Shown here piece after piece: positions 53,051 through 61,590 of a stretch of 64,000 nt of DNA; positions within the stretch are counted from its first letter, which is position 1, and each line of letters starts with the position of its first letter. Origin of the DNA: an uncultured Flavobacteriaceae bacterium (lineage in GTDB: Bacteria; Bacteroidota; Bacteroidia; Flavobacteriales; Flavobacteriaceae); contig CANLVG010000001.1 in assembly GCA_947494565.1 (NCBI GenBank), positions 434,001 through 498,000 of the forward strand, read 5' to 3'. Position numbers and translations under genes: made by a program. The notes beneath the pieces are model-generated. The model did no database searches and was not told the origin of the DNA. It saw only the letters and a list, made by a program, of their open reading frames with translations.

Positions 53051-55390
53051 TCATTTTTTTACAAGAAACTCGAAAGTATGCCTACCTAATAAGCCGTCAC
53101 CGCCTACACCTTCAACATTTCCTAAAAAACGGGTATTGATATCCGAACAAAAAAACTCCAACGAAGCATTACCATTCTTATCAGTAACAACTGATGGGTT
53201 CCAGAAAAGTGTATTCCGATAGTCTGGGAAGGACTCTTTTTCAACGTCATAATTAGGCTGGTAGAATTCCCGACGTCCATAATACCCTTTAACCCTAACT
53301 ATACCAAACAATTCCAAAAGTTCGGCATCGGTATAGTTGGGATACCGATATGGTGGTAGTGGCGGATTTCTCCAAGGCACATCGCCCATAAAATCTTTAT
53401 GTCCTTTTACCCAACTCTTTGTATTTTCATCCCAGACCTCCATATACAAATATATTTCGCCCTCTACCGGTTTTTTGTTTTGCTTATCATTGACGTGGTA
53501 TTCGCAATTCAGGATGTTGTATTTACACACATAATCAGTGGTCGCAGTTTTCGCAAGGCTATCCAGTTTTCCAAAATATTTTTCCCTATATACATTCCGT
53601 TTCTTTGACTTTACTTGCACCTCTTCCAATTCAACCAAATTTGGGTCTTGGGCAAAAATCTTCTGATTGTAGATTTGGTCATCAGTTATGCTATATAGCG
53701 GATAGGTTATTCCTTTCTTTTTTCTCAATACTTCAAAGCCATTATCCAATAATTCCATACGTCGACCTGACTTTTTATCAGCCATTGCTCTCAAATACAA
53801 ATAACCACTTTTTCCCATTTTCAAATGACTGGGCTCTACCGTAAACTTTCCGATAGAATCAGGCAAAATAATGTCTTTTGTATTTTCCGAAACCGGATTA
53901 TAGGCTATAATCGCAGGTTGAGACATATTGTTCTCGGCACCCTTTTTCCTTGACCTTAAGATACCCTCTATGCCATCTTTGACAAGCGGTTTTCTATACG
54001 CCTTTTTACGTTTTAGATTTGTTTCACTCCAAACATAACGACGCCAGCCTTGGGTCATCAATAAGAGATTCATGGCCCTGATTTTACCATCATTATCCGG
54101 ATCAAAATAGTAGTTTGGATTGTACACTTTACCCTTGAGTTGGGACGTTAGGTAGTAGTGAGTCATGATGTTTTTATCGTCCTGTACATTCTGATAAACC
54201 TGATCATAGACAGACACTCCCAAGTGTGCCTGCACAGGGTTTCCATGGGTATCGGTCACTTTCAATTTTAAAGTTACCTTATTCCGCACTCGATATTCGG
54301 TATCACTTGACAAAGTGCTTTGGATATGAAGTTTCAAATTCCGATTCACGTAGACCAGGCGTTCTGCCATCGGCCTTAGGTTTTTATCAAACAATGTGAC
54401 TTCAGCAATACCCTGAGGAATATGTTGCAATGGTATTTTTATGGAGATGGAGTCGTTGCATTTTGCTTCGGCCATGCTATAAGTTACTCCCCGAATTTGT
54501 AGTCTTACGAAAATTTTGGAGCCTTTAAAAACCGATGAGGCCAAAACGCTTAAATTCAAATTACCGTGCTTTTGCCCCTCAGATCTAATTAAAATTCCTT
54601 TATTTTCTATTTTAGGCAATCGAAAAATACTGTCAATATTATGCTCATTAAGCTTTACATGGTATTTCTTTCCAATTTTGGGGGTTATATCAAAGCTTCC
54701 CATTCCTGCATGTTCACTCTTAAATTCCAACACCGGGGACTCATCTTCAAAAAGAGTTCCAGAAACTTCAATAGGAAAACCTAATCTATCGATTGCCTTG
54801 AAGGCTATTCGGTTTTTTAATTCCGAGACCAAATACCCGCCCTCCGGGAGAAGTGAAAAGTCATCAAGATTACTTTCTCTTTTTGTTAAAGGTGCTACAT
54901 ACTCGCCTATGCGCTGCACTACTCTTATCTTGCGTACGCCCAGATAGTCTTCACTTTCGTTGAAAATTGAGTTTTGCGTAAATGCCGATAAGATATAGTT
55001 TCCAGGGCTTAGGGTATCATTGACATATATATGTCCTTCAGAAAAACCATTCTCAATCTCATACTTTTCTTCCCAAACTGTCTTTGAATCGTCTTCCTGA
55101 TACAATCGTACATAAAGTGTTCTGGCCTTATAAGAAGGTAAAAAAAACTGATTGTCCAGCACATAGGCCTTAAACCATAAATCCTCACCTGTTTCATAAA
55201 TTCCCTTGCTGGTTTGAATATAAACCTGATCAGATAGATTGTTTTTTGAAAGTAAGTTCAAATCGTTCACTAAAGGTGTGTAGACTTGTGAAAAAACATT
55301 GAGATAAGTTAGCCCGAAAAACAGCAATACAATGCCCGGATTGCACTTCAGATATGACAAAAATTCTTGATTAAACTTCTTCCAAAGCAT
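53051..55390 (-). CDS. exported MG2 (macroglobulin-like) domain protein
   Basis: 779 residues. A signal peptide (about 15-36, ending VFSQV) leads to an MG2 domain (about 45-150; TSKGIYETGEDLWFKAYVLD, SPGNYILSAFTQN), further Ig-like domains, a middle segment HLGVSVYDQVYQN, and a C-terminal region with several Cys (YVCKYNILNCEY). It ends with RHTFEFLVKK. These Bacteroidota proteins resemble alpha-2-macroglobulin fragments without the thioester; no CxEQ motif was seen. Function unknown, with a role in surface assembly or protection inferred. It lies 76 bp after the thioredoxin-like lipoprotein gene, on the same strand. Confidence 0.82.
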   Translation of the reverse strand: MLWKKFNQEFLSYLKCNPGIVLLFFGLTYLNVFSQVYTPLVNDLNLLSKNNLSDQVYIQTSKGIYETGEDLWFKAYVLDNQFFLPSYKARTLYVRLYQEDDSKTVWEEKYEIENGFSEGHIYVNDTLSPGNYILSAFTQNSIFNESEDYLGVRKIRVVQRIGEYVAPLTKRESNLDDFSLLPEGGYLVSELKNRIAFKAIDRLGFPIEVSGTLFEDESPVLEFKSEHAGMGSFDITPKIGKKYHVKLNEHNIDSIFRLPKIENKGILIRSEGQKHGNLNLSVLASSVFKGSKIFVRLQIRGVTYSMAEAKCNDSISIKIPLQHIPQGIAEVTLFDKNLRPMAERLVYVNRNLKLHIQSTLSSDTEYRVRNKVTLKLKVTDTHGNPVQAHLGVSVYDQVYQNVQDDKNIMTHYYLTSQLKGKVYNPNYYFDPDNDGKIRAMNLLLMTQGWRRYVWSETNLKRKKAYRKPLVKDGIEGILRSRKKGAENNMSQPAIIAYNPVSENTKDIILPDSIGKFTVEPSHLKMGKSGYLYLRAMADKKSGRRMELLDNGFEVLRKKKGITYPLYSITDDQIYNQKIFAQDPNLVELEEVQVKSKKRNVYREKYFGKLDSLAKTATTDYVCKYNILNCEYHVNDKQNKKPVEGEIYLYMEVWDENTKSWVKGHKDFMGDVPWRNPPLPPYRYPNYTDAELLELFGIVRVKGYYGRREFYQPNYDVEKESFPDYRNTLFWNPSVVTDKNGNASLEFFCSDINTRFLGNVEGVGGDGLLGRHTFEFLVKK

Positions 55391-55466
55391 GATATCATTT
55401 TATCAAAACTACTCTAAACTTAAAACTCCTCCGTTAAACAAACCATCTTTTAACAATACGAATTAC

Positions 55467-55934
55467 CTAATTTTTGTCGGGTATAGTAATTTGGGATTTT
55501 AGCTTTTCAAAGGCACTATTTTCAGGAGACTGAAATTCATGTGATTTAAACTTCCCGCCTTCTCGATGTATAACACAAGGATAAACACGATTATCTGTTG
55601 GAATATTAATATCCTCGTTGTTATCAATAATCACATTGGAGTAAGTACTTAGTTTTTTTTCGATTTTATGTTCTAGTATTTTAACCGATTCGACTTTAGT
55701 AAGAATAAACAATATTTCTTTATTATCTACATATTCACCCATGAAGGCTTCGGCTTCTTGAATACATCCATGGCACCCTAGGCCTGGTAGTATAACAACC
55801 CATTTCACACTATCGGGAAAAGTAATCGACTCCAAAGCTCTTATTAAGTAGTCGCGCTCCATTTCTTCCTGTCCTTTATTGCAAGAATAAAAGAGCAAGC
55901 TTAAAACCAAAACTATTAGGCCTGTTTTTCTCAT
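55467..55934 (-). CDS. thioredoxin-like CxxC lipoprotein
   Basis: 155 residues. Lipobox FYSC (Cys18). The mature part has a thioredoxin-like start (VKWVVILPGLGCHGCIQEAE) with the pair Cys54-His-Gly-Cys57 at the place of the active site, then helix and strand VDNKEILFILTKVES and the cis-Pro-like NRVYPCVIHREGG. Disulfide exchange with the cysteine-rich peptide encoded three genes away is a plausible job and an inference. It is 10 bp after the DUF4221 gene, so they share a transcript. Confidence 0.75.
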   Translation of the reverse strand: MRKTGLIVLVLSLLFYSCNKGQEEMERDYLIRALESITFPDSVKWVVILPGLGCHGCIQEAEAFMGEYVDNKEILFILTKVESVKILEHKIEKKLSTYSNVIIDNNEDINIPTDNRVYPCVIHREGGKFKSHEFQSPENSAFEKLKSQITIPDKN

Positions 55935-55944
55935 ATCAATTGTT

Positions 55945-57135
55945 TTAATTGTTTTTTTTGGGCAGAAATATTTTTAGTGAGAGGTTTGACTCCTCGACGT
56001 CCTTGTCTGCAACGTATTCAATATTCAAACCTTCTTTGGTAACAAAAGAATTTTGCCAATGCCAATTTCTCTCCGTACCTAAAATGGTTTCACCAAGGTA
56101 GTCGAAGTCCTCATCCATTAGGATGACGGCTATTGTCTTATCTTTCCAAGAAGTCTCAACACTGGCATTGGGAAGCGCTTTTCTTAAAAAACGATAATAT
56201 ACTTTTCTAAATTTATCATGGATAATAGCGGCATACATATCTTGTCGGACAAAGGAGGACTTAATCTCCTCTGCGGTCGCTTTTCCTGATTTCCTGTCAA
56301 TGGAATATATATCTCCTGCAAAATTGCTGCCTCCATAAAATTCTTCATAGGAATTATTCCCTATATCGGCTACGAATAAATCATGGGAAGTGGGAAAACT
56401 ATACACCATTTTTTTATTGCTATGATGTAGCGCAGGAAAAACTTCCATAAATAATCCTTCACCCCAATTGACATTATCGCCAAAAACGGCATAGGGATAG
56501 CCGTGCATGTAAGCGACATCACTCAATCCATAATCAATCTGCGCAGTAAAATTAAACGTATCGAGTATTTCATCAGGTAGGTCGCCACTAAACTGTCCCG
56601 TAAGCAAAAGTGAATTGGGGGTTGGAATAAAAGGTGTAACTGTCTCAACGTAAAACTCTGGATATTTGTAGGCCCATTGTTTATTATAGCTCATCATATT
56701 ATAACCATCGCTCAAAGACATTTGATGTTTGACTTCACCTTGAGCATTCGCCAAAACAACTTTTTGTAATCTACTGTATACATAGATGGAGTCCATATTC
56801 TTAATATGATACCCCATTGGCAATTCTACCGCATTTACCCCTTCTTTTTCGAAAGAAATTTTCTGAATATAACTCATGTCGTCATACTGGTAAAAATATA
56901 TTGAGTTATTATATTCATTCAAAAAGGTAAATTGTCTGACCCCAGATGAATCCTTGGTTATTTCCATATAATATGGTTTTGCCGCGGTCTCACCATCCAA
57001 CAAAAAGTCTTTAAAACCGACTTGATCAAGTTGTTGACTTCCATTCAGTTGTCCTTTTTTATAATTTTCTACGATTACTTGATTTGAGCAGGAGGCGACA
57101 ATCAAGATCATGGCTACTAGTATAGTTCGTATCAT
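55945..57135 (-). CDS. DUF4221-like lipoprotein (beta-propeller)
   Basis: 396 residues with lipobox IVASC (Cys16). The remainder has repeated beta-propeller-like blades such as FTFLNEYNNSIYFYQYDD and VYSFPTSHDLFVADIGN, matching the DUF4221 group of Bacteroidota lipoproteins. No enzyme motif. It follows the cysteine-rich peptide gene across a strong stem-loop, so its expression may be a fraction of the peptide transcript. Role unknown; propellers commonly bind peptides or proteins. Confidence 0.75.
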   Translation of the reverse strand: MIRTILVAMILIVASCSNQVIVENYKKGQLNGSQQLDQVGFKDFLLDGETAAKPYYMEITKDSSGVRQFTFLNEYNNSIYFYQYDDMSYIQKISFEKEGVNAVELPMGYHIKNMDSIYVYSRLQKVVLANAQGEVKHQMSLSDGYNMMSYNKQWAYKYPEFYVETVTPFIPTPNSLLLTGQFSGDLPDEILDTFNFTAQIDYGLSDVAYMHGYPYAVFGDNVNWGEGLFMEVFPALHHSNKKMVYSFPTSHDLFVADIGNNSYEEFYGGSNFAGDIYSIDRKSGKATAEEIKSSFVRQDMYAAIIHDKFRKVYYRFLRKALPNASVETSWKDKTIAVILMDEDFDYLGETILGTERNWHWQNSFVTKEGLNIEYVADKDVEESNLSLKIFLPKKNN

Positions 57136-57154
57136 CTAAATTCATTTTAATAAA

Positions 57155-57182
57155 GCAGGTTCTCCCGTAATGGAAAACCTGC
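57155..57182 (-). terminator. stem-loop between peptide gene and DUF4221 gene (attenuator/terminator)
   Basis: On the minus strand GCAGGTTTTCC and GGAGAACCTGC pair over 11 positions (one G-T) around a 6-nt loop, followed by a weak T-rich stretch. It starts 12 bp after the peptide stop. A partial terminator here would leave the peptide transcript in excess over the downstream lipoprotein genes, or protect its 3' end. Confidence 0.65.
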
Positions 57183-57194
57183 CTTAAATTAATA

Positions 57195-57407
57195 CTAGCA
57201 AGCTGCGCCACTACCGAACATGGAACATCTGCCAAATGAGTTGCAACTCATGGGCCATCCTCCGCCCCAACAATCCGCCTCAGCCGTATTCAGACTCGCA
57301 AGCTCTTTCAAATCCAAGGAATTTGAAGAGTCATTGGCGATATTGGTATTCAAAAACATTACTGCCGCAAAAATGGCAATCACGAAAATTCCAGCTATTT
57401 TTTTCAT
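57195..57407 (-). CDS. small cysteine-rich secreted peptide (NVEALA-like)
   Basis: 70 residues from the ATG at 57407; the frame runs further back to 57485, but the signal peptide (MKKIAGIFVIAIFAAVMFLN) starts here. Residues 31-45 (LDLKELASLNTAEAD) resemble the leader-end motif of Bacteroidota NVEALA peptides. The tail has four cysteines (46, 55, 61, 70) with Gly/Ser/Phe residues between, ending in Cys. It should be exported and may form two disulfides. Upstream of it, 185 bp away, is the O-antigen-ligase-like gene. Its own promoter is likely in that gap. Activity unknown. Confidence 0.75.
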   Translation of the reverse strand: MKKIAGIFVIAIFAAVMFLNTNIANDSSNSLDLKELASLNTAEADCWGGGWPMSCNSFGRCSMFGSGAAC

Positions 57408-57592
57408 TTTTTGTATTTTTAAATTATGAGATATTATTTTTTTCGCAAAAGTCTTAGGAGAGACACTACCTTTGCCAAATGCCATATTTTCACCAATCGA
57501 AAAAAATATAGTTAATACTTCCCCTGGTCTTGTCTTTGTTTACATAGGCTCTTGTTTAATAGTTAAAAATGATTGCAGTTTTTTGCTATTTT

Positions 57593-59482
57593 TCATCCAG
57601 GGGATTTCTCTACTATTTTTCTCATCTCCTCCTTCATTTGTTTGATTGCCTTAGAAGGTATTTTTACCTCTTTTCTCAATATCTCTTTTGCCTTCTTCCT
57701 GGCCTTACTCCTATTATTTGATTTTTCATATAATTTCGCCAACTGATAATGCGGATAAAATCGATTCGGAACCATGTCGGCAGCCCGTTGATAAGATTCT
57801 TCGGCATCATCATAGTTCTTAATAGCTAAATAGGCATCTCCTAAAGTGATTTCCAAAAGCGAATTATCAAGATGGTTTCTTGCCTGATTTAGTACATCTA
57901 TTGCCTTTGGCCATTGCTGATTCAAAGTGAGCGCTTTTCCGTAGTTCCATAAAAACTCTCCTTCATTTCTTAAACCAAAAGTGACATTTTCGAACATTCT
58001 AACGCTATCATCGTACTTCATGTAATCATATTGGTTCATAGCGGTTTTCCAGCCTTTGAAGTTCTGCCTCATCCCATGTACGTATAGGGCAATTTTCCAT
58101 AAGAAGATGCCGGAAACCACAAATAGAATTATACTAAAGACAGGTCTTATTTTATGAGTAGTGCCATTATTTTTATACTTCCATTTTTTCGAATCCAAAA
58201 CCGCTAAAAAGGCCAATAGGGTGATACAAACTACTTTTATGGGAAGTATTTGAGAAGGATAGGAGAATAAGCCAAAAACAAAAACTCCGAAAAGAACAGA
58301 AAGACAAAGCATTTTTAAATAATAATTTTCTTTTACTGTTCGCAACTTCACACTATAGGTAGTCAACACGAATAAAATCACCAAACCAACCAACCCGTTC
58401 TCCACGGTATATTGTAAAAGAGCATTGAATGCATACGTATTATTATCCGCCAACAAGCTTTCGGTTCGCGTTCCATTGTTGTTGAGGTACTTGGCCTGGG
58501 CTTTCATATAATAAGCTCTTAGCCTGTCAAATCCAGTTCCGAAAATAGGCTGTTCCTTAAGGACTTCTACAGAGACTTTCCAAATGAGCAGTCGACCATC
58601 GGCCGAATTCTTTTTATATCGATACATTACTAAAAAAAGGATCAAAAAACAGAAACCTATAAGTGTAAGTAAAAACTGTTTTTTAGACTTTCTAATGGCT
58701 TTGATTCTGTTCGGTATTTCATAATTAAAAAACACTAAGAGGAGGCTGCCAAAAATAAATGAAAGCCAAGCTGCGCGAGATTGAGTTGATGGAAGAACAA
58801 TAACAGTTACGACCATCGCTACCAATGGTACATACTCTAATAGGGTTTTCACAACTTTGCCCTCTCCGTGAGTTTTTCCTTTCCAAGAAAGAAGTACGTT
58901 CAATATTATCTTCTCTCTGTACAAATACATTCCAAGTGCCAGAATCCAAACCGAGGAAAGAAAACCGGCGTATGGTCCCGGATTAAAAAAACTTCCGGTT
59001 ATATTAAATTTTGCGTTCATAGAGGGGAAAAAATCCAATAATTGGAGTATTCCATATATTCCCTGTACAATACCGGAGACTAAGATGGAAAGTCCGATCC
59101 AAACATAATGACCCACTCTTACACTCCTTAAAACCACATAAAATACAGAAAGTCCAATTAGCTCTACATATCGGATGGAAAATCCATGTATATCTTGTAT
59201 ATAATATCTATTGACAATGATGTAGAGTACTACCAAGGAAAGAAAAACATCGATTTTTGATATTTTGATATTCATAATCATGCTTTTTGAAAGAACCAAA
59301 GACAAAAGGAACAGGATCCCTATCAATAAAAGAGCATTCAGAAAAAATATGGTTTTTGATGTAATAGTAGGTTTGATAAATAACGAATCATTAATCCCAG
59401 GAAGGATTAAAAGAACTAGCAGTATTACAATGAATACTGAAAAATGGGCCTTATCGGGTGCTTTTTTTTCAAGGAACAACAA
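57593..59482 (-). CDS. O-antigen-ligase-like membrane protein with TPR tail, TTG start
   Basis: 629 residues. About eleven to twelve membrane helices (residues 15-465) with the O-antigen ligase/Wzy-type loop region (EVLKEQPIFGTGFDRLRAYY) between them, then TPR-type repeats (about 490-610; EFLWNYGKALTLNQQWPKAI, EITLGDAYLAIKNYDDAEES, YPHYQLAKLYEKSNNRSKAR). Such WzyC/WaaL-type proteins join glycan chains to lipid or protein carriers in the periplasm; some act as oligosaccharyl transferases for pilins or peptides. No ATG fits; TTG at 59482 is best. It lies at the head of the peptide block. Confidence 0.85.
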   Translation of the reverse strand: MLFLEKKAPDKAHFSVFIVILLVLLILPGINDSLFIKPTITSKTIFFLNALLLIGILFLLSLVLSKSMIMNIKISKIDVFLSLVVLYIIVNRYYIQDIHGFSIRYVELIGLSVFYVVLRSVRVGHYVWIGLSILVSGIVQGIYGILQLLDFFPSMNAKFNITGSFFNPGPYAGFLSSVWILALGMYLYREKIILNVLLSWKGKTHGEGKVVKTLLEYVPLVAMVVTVIVLPSTQSRAAWLSFIFGSLLLVFFNYEIPNRIKAIRKSKKQFLLTLIGFCFLILFLVMYRYKKNSADGRLLIWKVSVEVLKEQPIFGTGFDRLRAYYMKAQAKYLNNNGTRTESLLADNNTYAFNALLQYTVENGLVGLVILFVLTTYSVKLRTVKENYYLKMLCLSVLFGVFVFGLFSYPSQILPIKVVCITLLAFLAVLDSKKWKYKNNGTTHKIRPVFSIILFVVSGIFLWKIALYVHGMRQNFKGWKTAMNQYDYMKYDDSVRMFENVTFGLRNEGEFLWNYGKALTLNQQWPKAIDVLNQARNHLDNSLLEITLGDAYLAIKNYDDAEESYQRAADMVPNRFYPHYQLAKLYEKSNNRSKARKKAKEILRKEVKIPSKAIKQMKEEMRKIVEKSPG

Positions 59483-59854
59483 TCTTCTTAGGTTTAAAAG
59501 AAATTTTGGACTATACCTTGAGGGAAATTTATACTACAATATATATAAAATAAAACAATTATTTTTGTAAGTTTTATCTCTTAACAATAAGATAACATTT
59601 GTAAGTACCACTAAAACGGATCAGTAATAGGTCAAAACGACATTAAACCCTCTTGCTGGTTCAAATAAACACTACGAAGCAGTCGAATATTCTAGCTCGA
59701 AGCTCTGTCGTACGATACTTCTTGTGAAAATCACTCTAACTTTCAGCTAACGGTTGAGTTAAAAACAGTATGGCTGAACTCAACGCTATGTCGTGTGAAT
59801 ACAAAGAGAAATAGACAATTATGAAGACCGTTTCTGTCAACGATATGCTCAACG
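59483..59854. other. intergenic, nothing recognised
   Basis: 372 bp of AT-rich DNA between the ligase-like gene and the tRNA-Ser terminator. It should hold the ligase-like promoter (minus strand). No gene, repeat or RNA recognised. Confidence 0.4.
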
Positions 59855-59895
59855 ACAAAAACAAAGCCCCGTCAACAATAAGTTAACGGGGCTTT
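59855..59895 (-). terminator. intrinsic terminator of tRNA-Ser
   Basis: On the minus strand AAAGCCCCGT (59895-59886) pairs with ACGGGGCTTT (59872-59863) and is followed by GTTTTTG, a good intrinsic terminator placed directly after the tRNA. Confidence 0.88.
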
Positions 59896-59898
59896 CAG

Positions 59899-59983
59899 CG
59901 GAGGAAGAGGGATTCGAACCCCCGGAGGTGTGACCCTCAACAGTTTTCAAGACTGCCGCATTCGACCACTCTGCCATTCCTCC
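59899..59983 (-). tRNA. tRNA-Ser (anticodon TGA)
   Basis: 85 nt. The acceptor GGAGGAA pairs with TTCCTCC, G is the discriminator and CCA is not encoded. The D arm GAGTGGTCGAATGC, the anticodon loop CTTGAAA with TGA, a long variable arm, and the T arm GGGGGTTCGAATCCC are all readable. Reads UCA and related Ser codons. Own promoter and terminator, so single-gene unit. Confidence 0.95.
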
Positions 59984-60040
59984 TTGTATAGTTAGTGGGC
60001 TTGCCCACCGTCGCCCTGCGCAGCATTGCAAAGGCGGGTG

Positions 60041-60048
60041 CAAATATA
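60041..60048 (-). promoter_or_regulatory. Bacteroidota-type -7 box for tRNA-Ser
   Basis: On the minus strand TATATTTG matches TAnnTTTG, the -7 consensus of the Bacteroidota housekeeping sigma factor. A TTG lies about 21 bp upstream in place of the -33 TTTG. It is 58 bp before the tRNA 5' end. Confidence 0.5.
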
Positions 60049-60258
60049 GAAAGCTTTTTCTATTCTTAACAAGGTTTTTTGAAAATTCTTAGGTAGTATC
60101 TCGTTGAAGAAACATTCAAGAACTCTTGGAAAATCCAAAAAACATCGGTGAATAACACTATTAAAGGGTCAAAATGCAAAACCTATGAATTTTTATTAAC
60201 AAAAGGTTCGGAACTATTTCCCAACTTTGACCCAGTATCAATCCAAAACCCCCATCCC

Positions 60259-61527
60259 ATGAAAAACTTCATAACTCCCAATGTGCTATTGACAAGTGTC
60301 GTTTTACTTTTTACGACTACCTTTTTTTCACAAGAAAATTTTGAAGTCAAATTTAGCGCTAGTGCTCAAGAAATCAGCAATTACGAAAAGCTCAGGGAAC
60401 TAGGCTATTCCGAAAAAGAAATCTTTCAAGATCTTGGCAACGCAAACTTCCTATTGGAAAAGTATGAAAAAGCGGCTTTTTGGTATAAAAAACTGGTTGA
60501 CCTTGAACCTAGAGGAGCCATAGGAAGCAACTACTTGAAGCGGTATCGGTTCGCTTTGGAACAGACGTCCGGTGCAAACGATATGGTCGCCGACAATAGA
60601 AACTGGTTGGACCAAATCAGGGAAGATTATCAACTCAAAAGGGATTTTGAAGCCCGTAAATCAAAACTAAGCACTGCCGAAGTGCACCGAGAATTCGACT
60701 TTCAACCTAATTTAAGGTCGCAATCACTTGACTATTTGGTAGAGTACGAACGGAACAAGGTCTTCGAAACCGAAATGCGCCCAGGTAAGAGAAATAGATT
60801 GGAATATCCGAACTATGAAGAGCCCACGGCGGTAACAGCAGATGGTAAGACGGCCTATTTTAGTAAAGCGGTCTATATGAAACCCCTAAAAGGTGTCTTG
60901 TCGAAAAAAGAATTGGTTTATAAAATTTACCGTACCGATAAGATCAATGGGCAGTGGAAGAATGTTCGCGAGGTGGCTTTAGGTCCTAAATACGCGTCGG
61001 TAAAACATCCAGCTATAACAAAAGATGGCGATCGTCTGTTCTTTGCCTCAAACATGCCCGGATCTTTTGGAGACTATGACATCTATGTTGCGGATATCAA
61101 TTCGGAAGGTCGAACCGGACCAGCTAAAAATCTGGGCACAAAGGTAAACACCAAAAAGAACGACCTCTACCCTAGTCTAATCGATGGTGAGACCTTGGTC
61201 TTTGCATCGGAAGGAAGAGAAGGTTATGGCGGGCTTGACCTTTACATGACCCAAGTAGGGCGTAAAAAAGTAGGTTGGGCGACCAACTTAGGAAACCCTA
61301 TTAACAGCAACAAAGATGATTTCTCCATGTATCTCATGGCCGAACGAGGTATTGGCTATGTACTTTCGAATCGTGGAAAAAATAAAAACAAATTACAGCA
61401 AGTCGCTTTCTCCTATACCAGTGACAGAAGAGAGGATTATAACGATGAAAAAGAAGAAAATCTATTGAATGCGCTGAACAACAAACTGAAAATAGATTAT
61501 ACGACTACGGTCTTTGAAGACCAGTAG
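60259..61527 (+). CDS. exported TPR/PD40-repeat protein (T9SS-associated family, no OmpA domain)
   Basis: 422 residues from the ATG at 60259, which starts a normal signal peptide (MKNFITPNVLLTSVVLLFTT); an upstream GTG at 60148 gives a poor N-terminus. After it comes a TPR-like segment (about 30-95; EIFQDLGNANFLLEKYEKAA) and PD40/WD40-like blades (EYPNYEEPTAVTADGKTAYF, ASVKHPAITKDGDRLFFASN, MPGSFGDYDIYVADINSEG, EGREGYGGLDLYMTQ). PorE-type partners of PorP/SprF have an extra C-terminal OmpA domain to bind peptidoglycan; this one stops before it. The PorP-like gene follows 63 bp downstream. Confidence 0.85.
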   Translation: MKNFITPNVLLTSVVLLFTTTFFSQENFEVKFSASAQEISNYEKLRELGYSEKEIFQDLGNANFLLEKYEKAAFWYKKLVDLEPRGAIGSNYLKRYRFALEQTSGANDMVADNRNWLDQIREDYQLKRDFEARKSKLSTAEVHREFDFQPNLRSQSLDYLVEYERNKVFETEMRPGKRNRLEYPNYEEPTAVTADGKTAYFSKAVYMKPLKGVLSKKELVYKIYRTDKINGQWKNVREVALGPKYASVKHPAITKDGDRLFFASNMPGSFGDYDIYVADINSEGRTGPAKNLGTKVNTKKNDLYPSLIDGETLVFASEGREGYGGLDLYMTQVGRKKVGWATNLGNPINSNKDDFSMYLMAERGIGYVLSNRGKNKNKLQQVAFSYTSDRREDYNDEKEENLLNALNNKLKIDYTTTVFEDQ

Positions 61528-61590
61528 ACGTACCGGCGTCCCCTTACAACCGACACAACTTGTTTTTTTTCAACCCAAATCTGTAGTACT

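Noticed and set aside
59899-59983. Integration site (att) at tRNA-Ser
   Set aside because: No integrase gene and no repeat of the tRNA 3' end was seen in the window, so only noted as a possibility.
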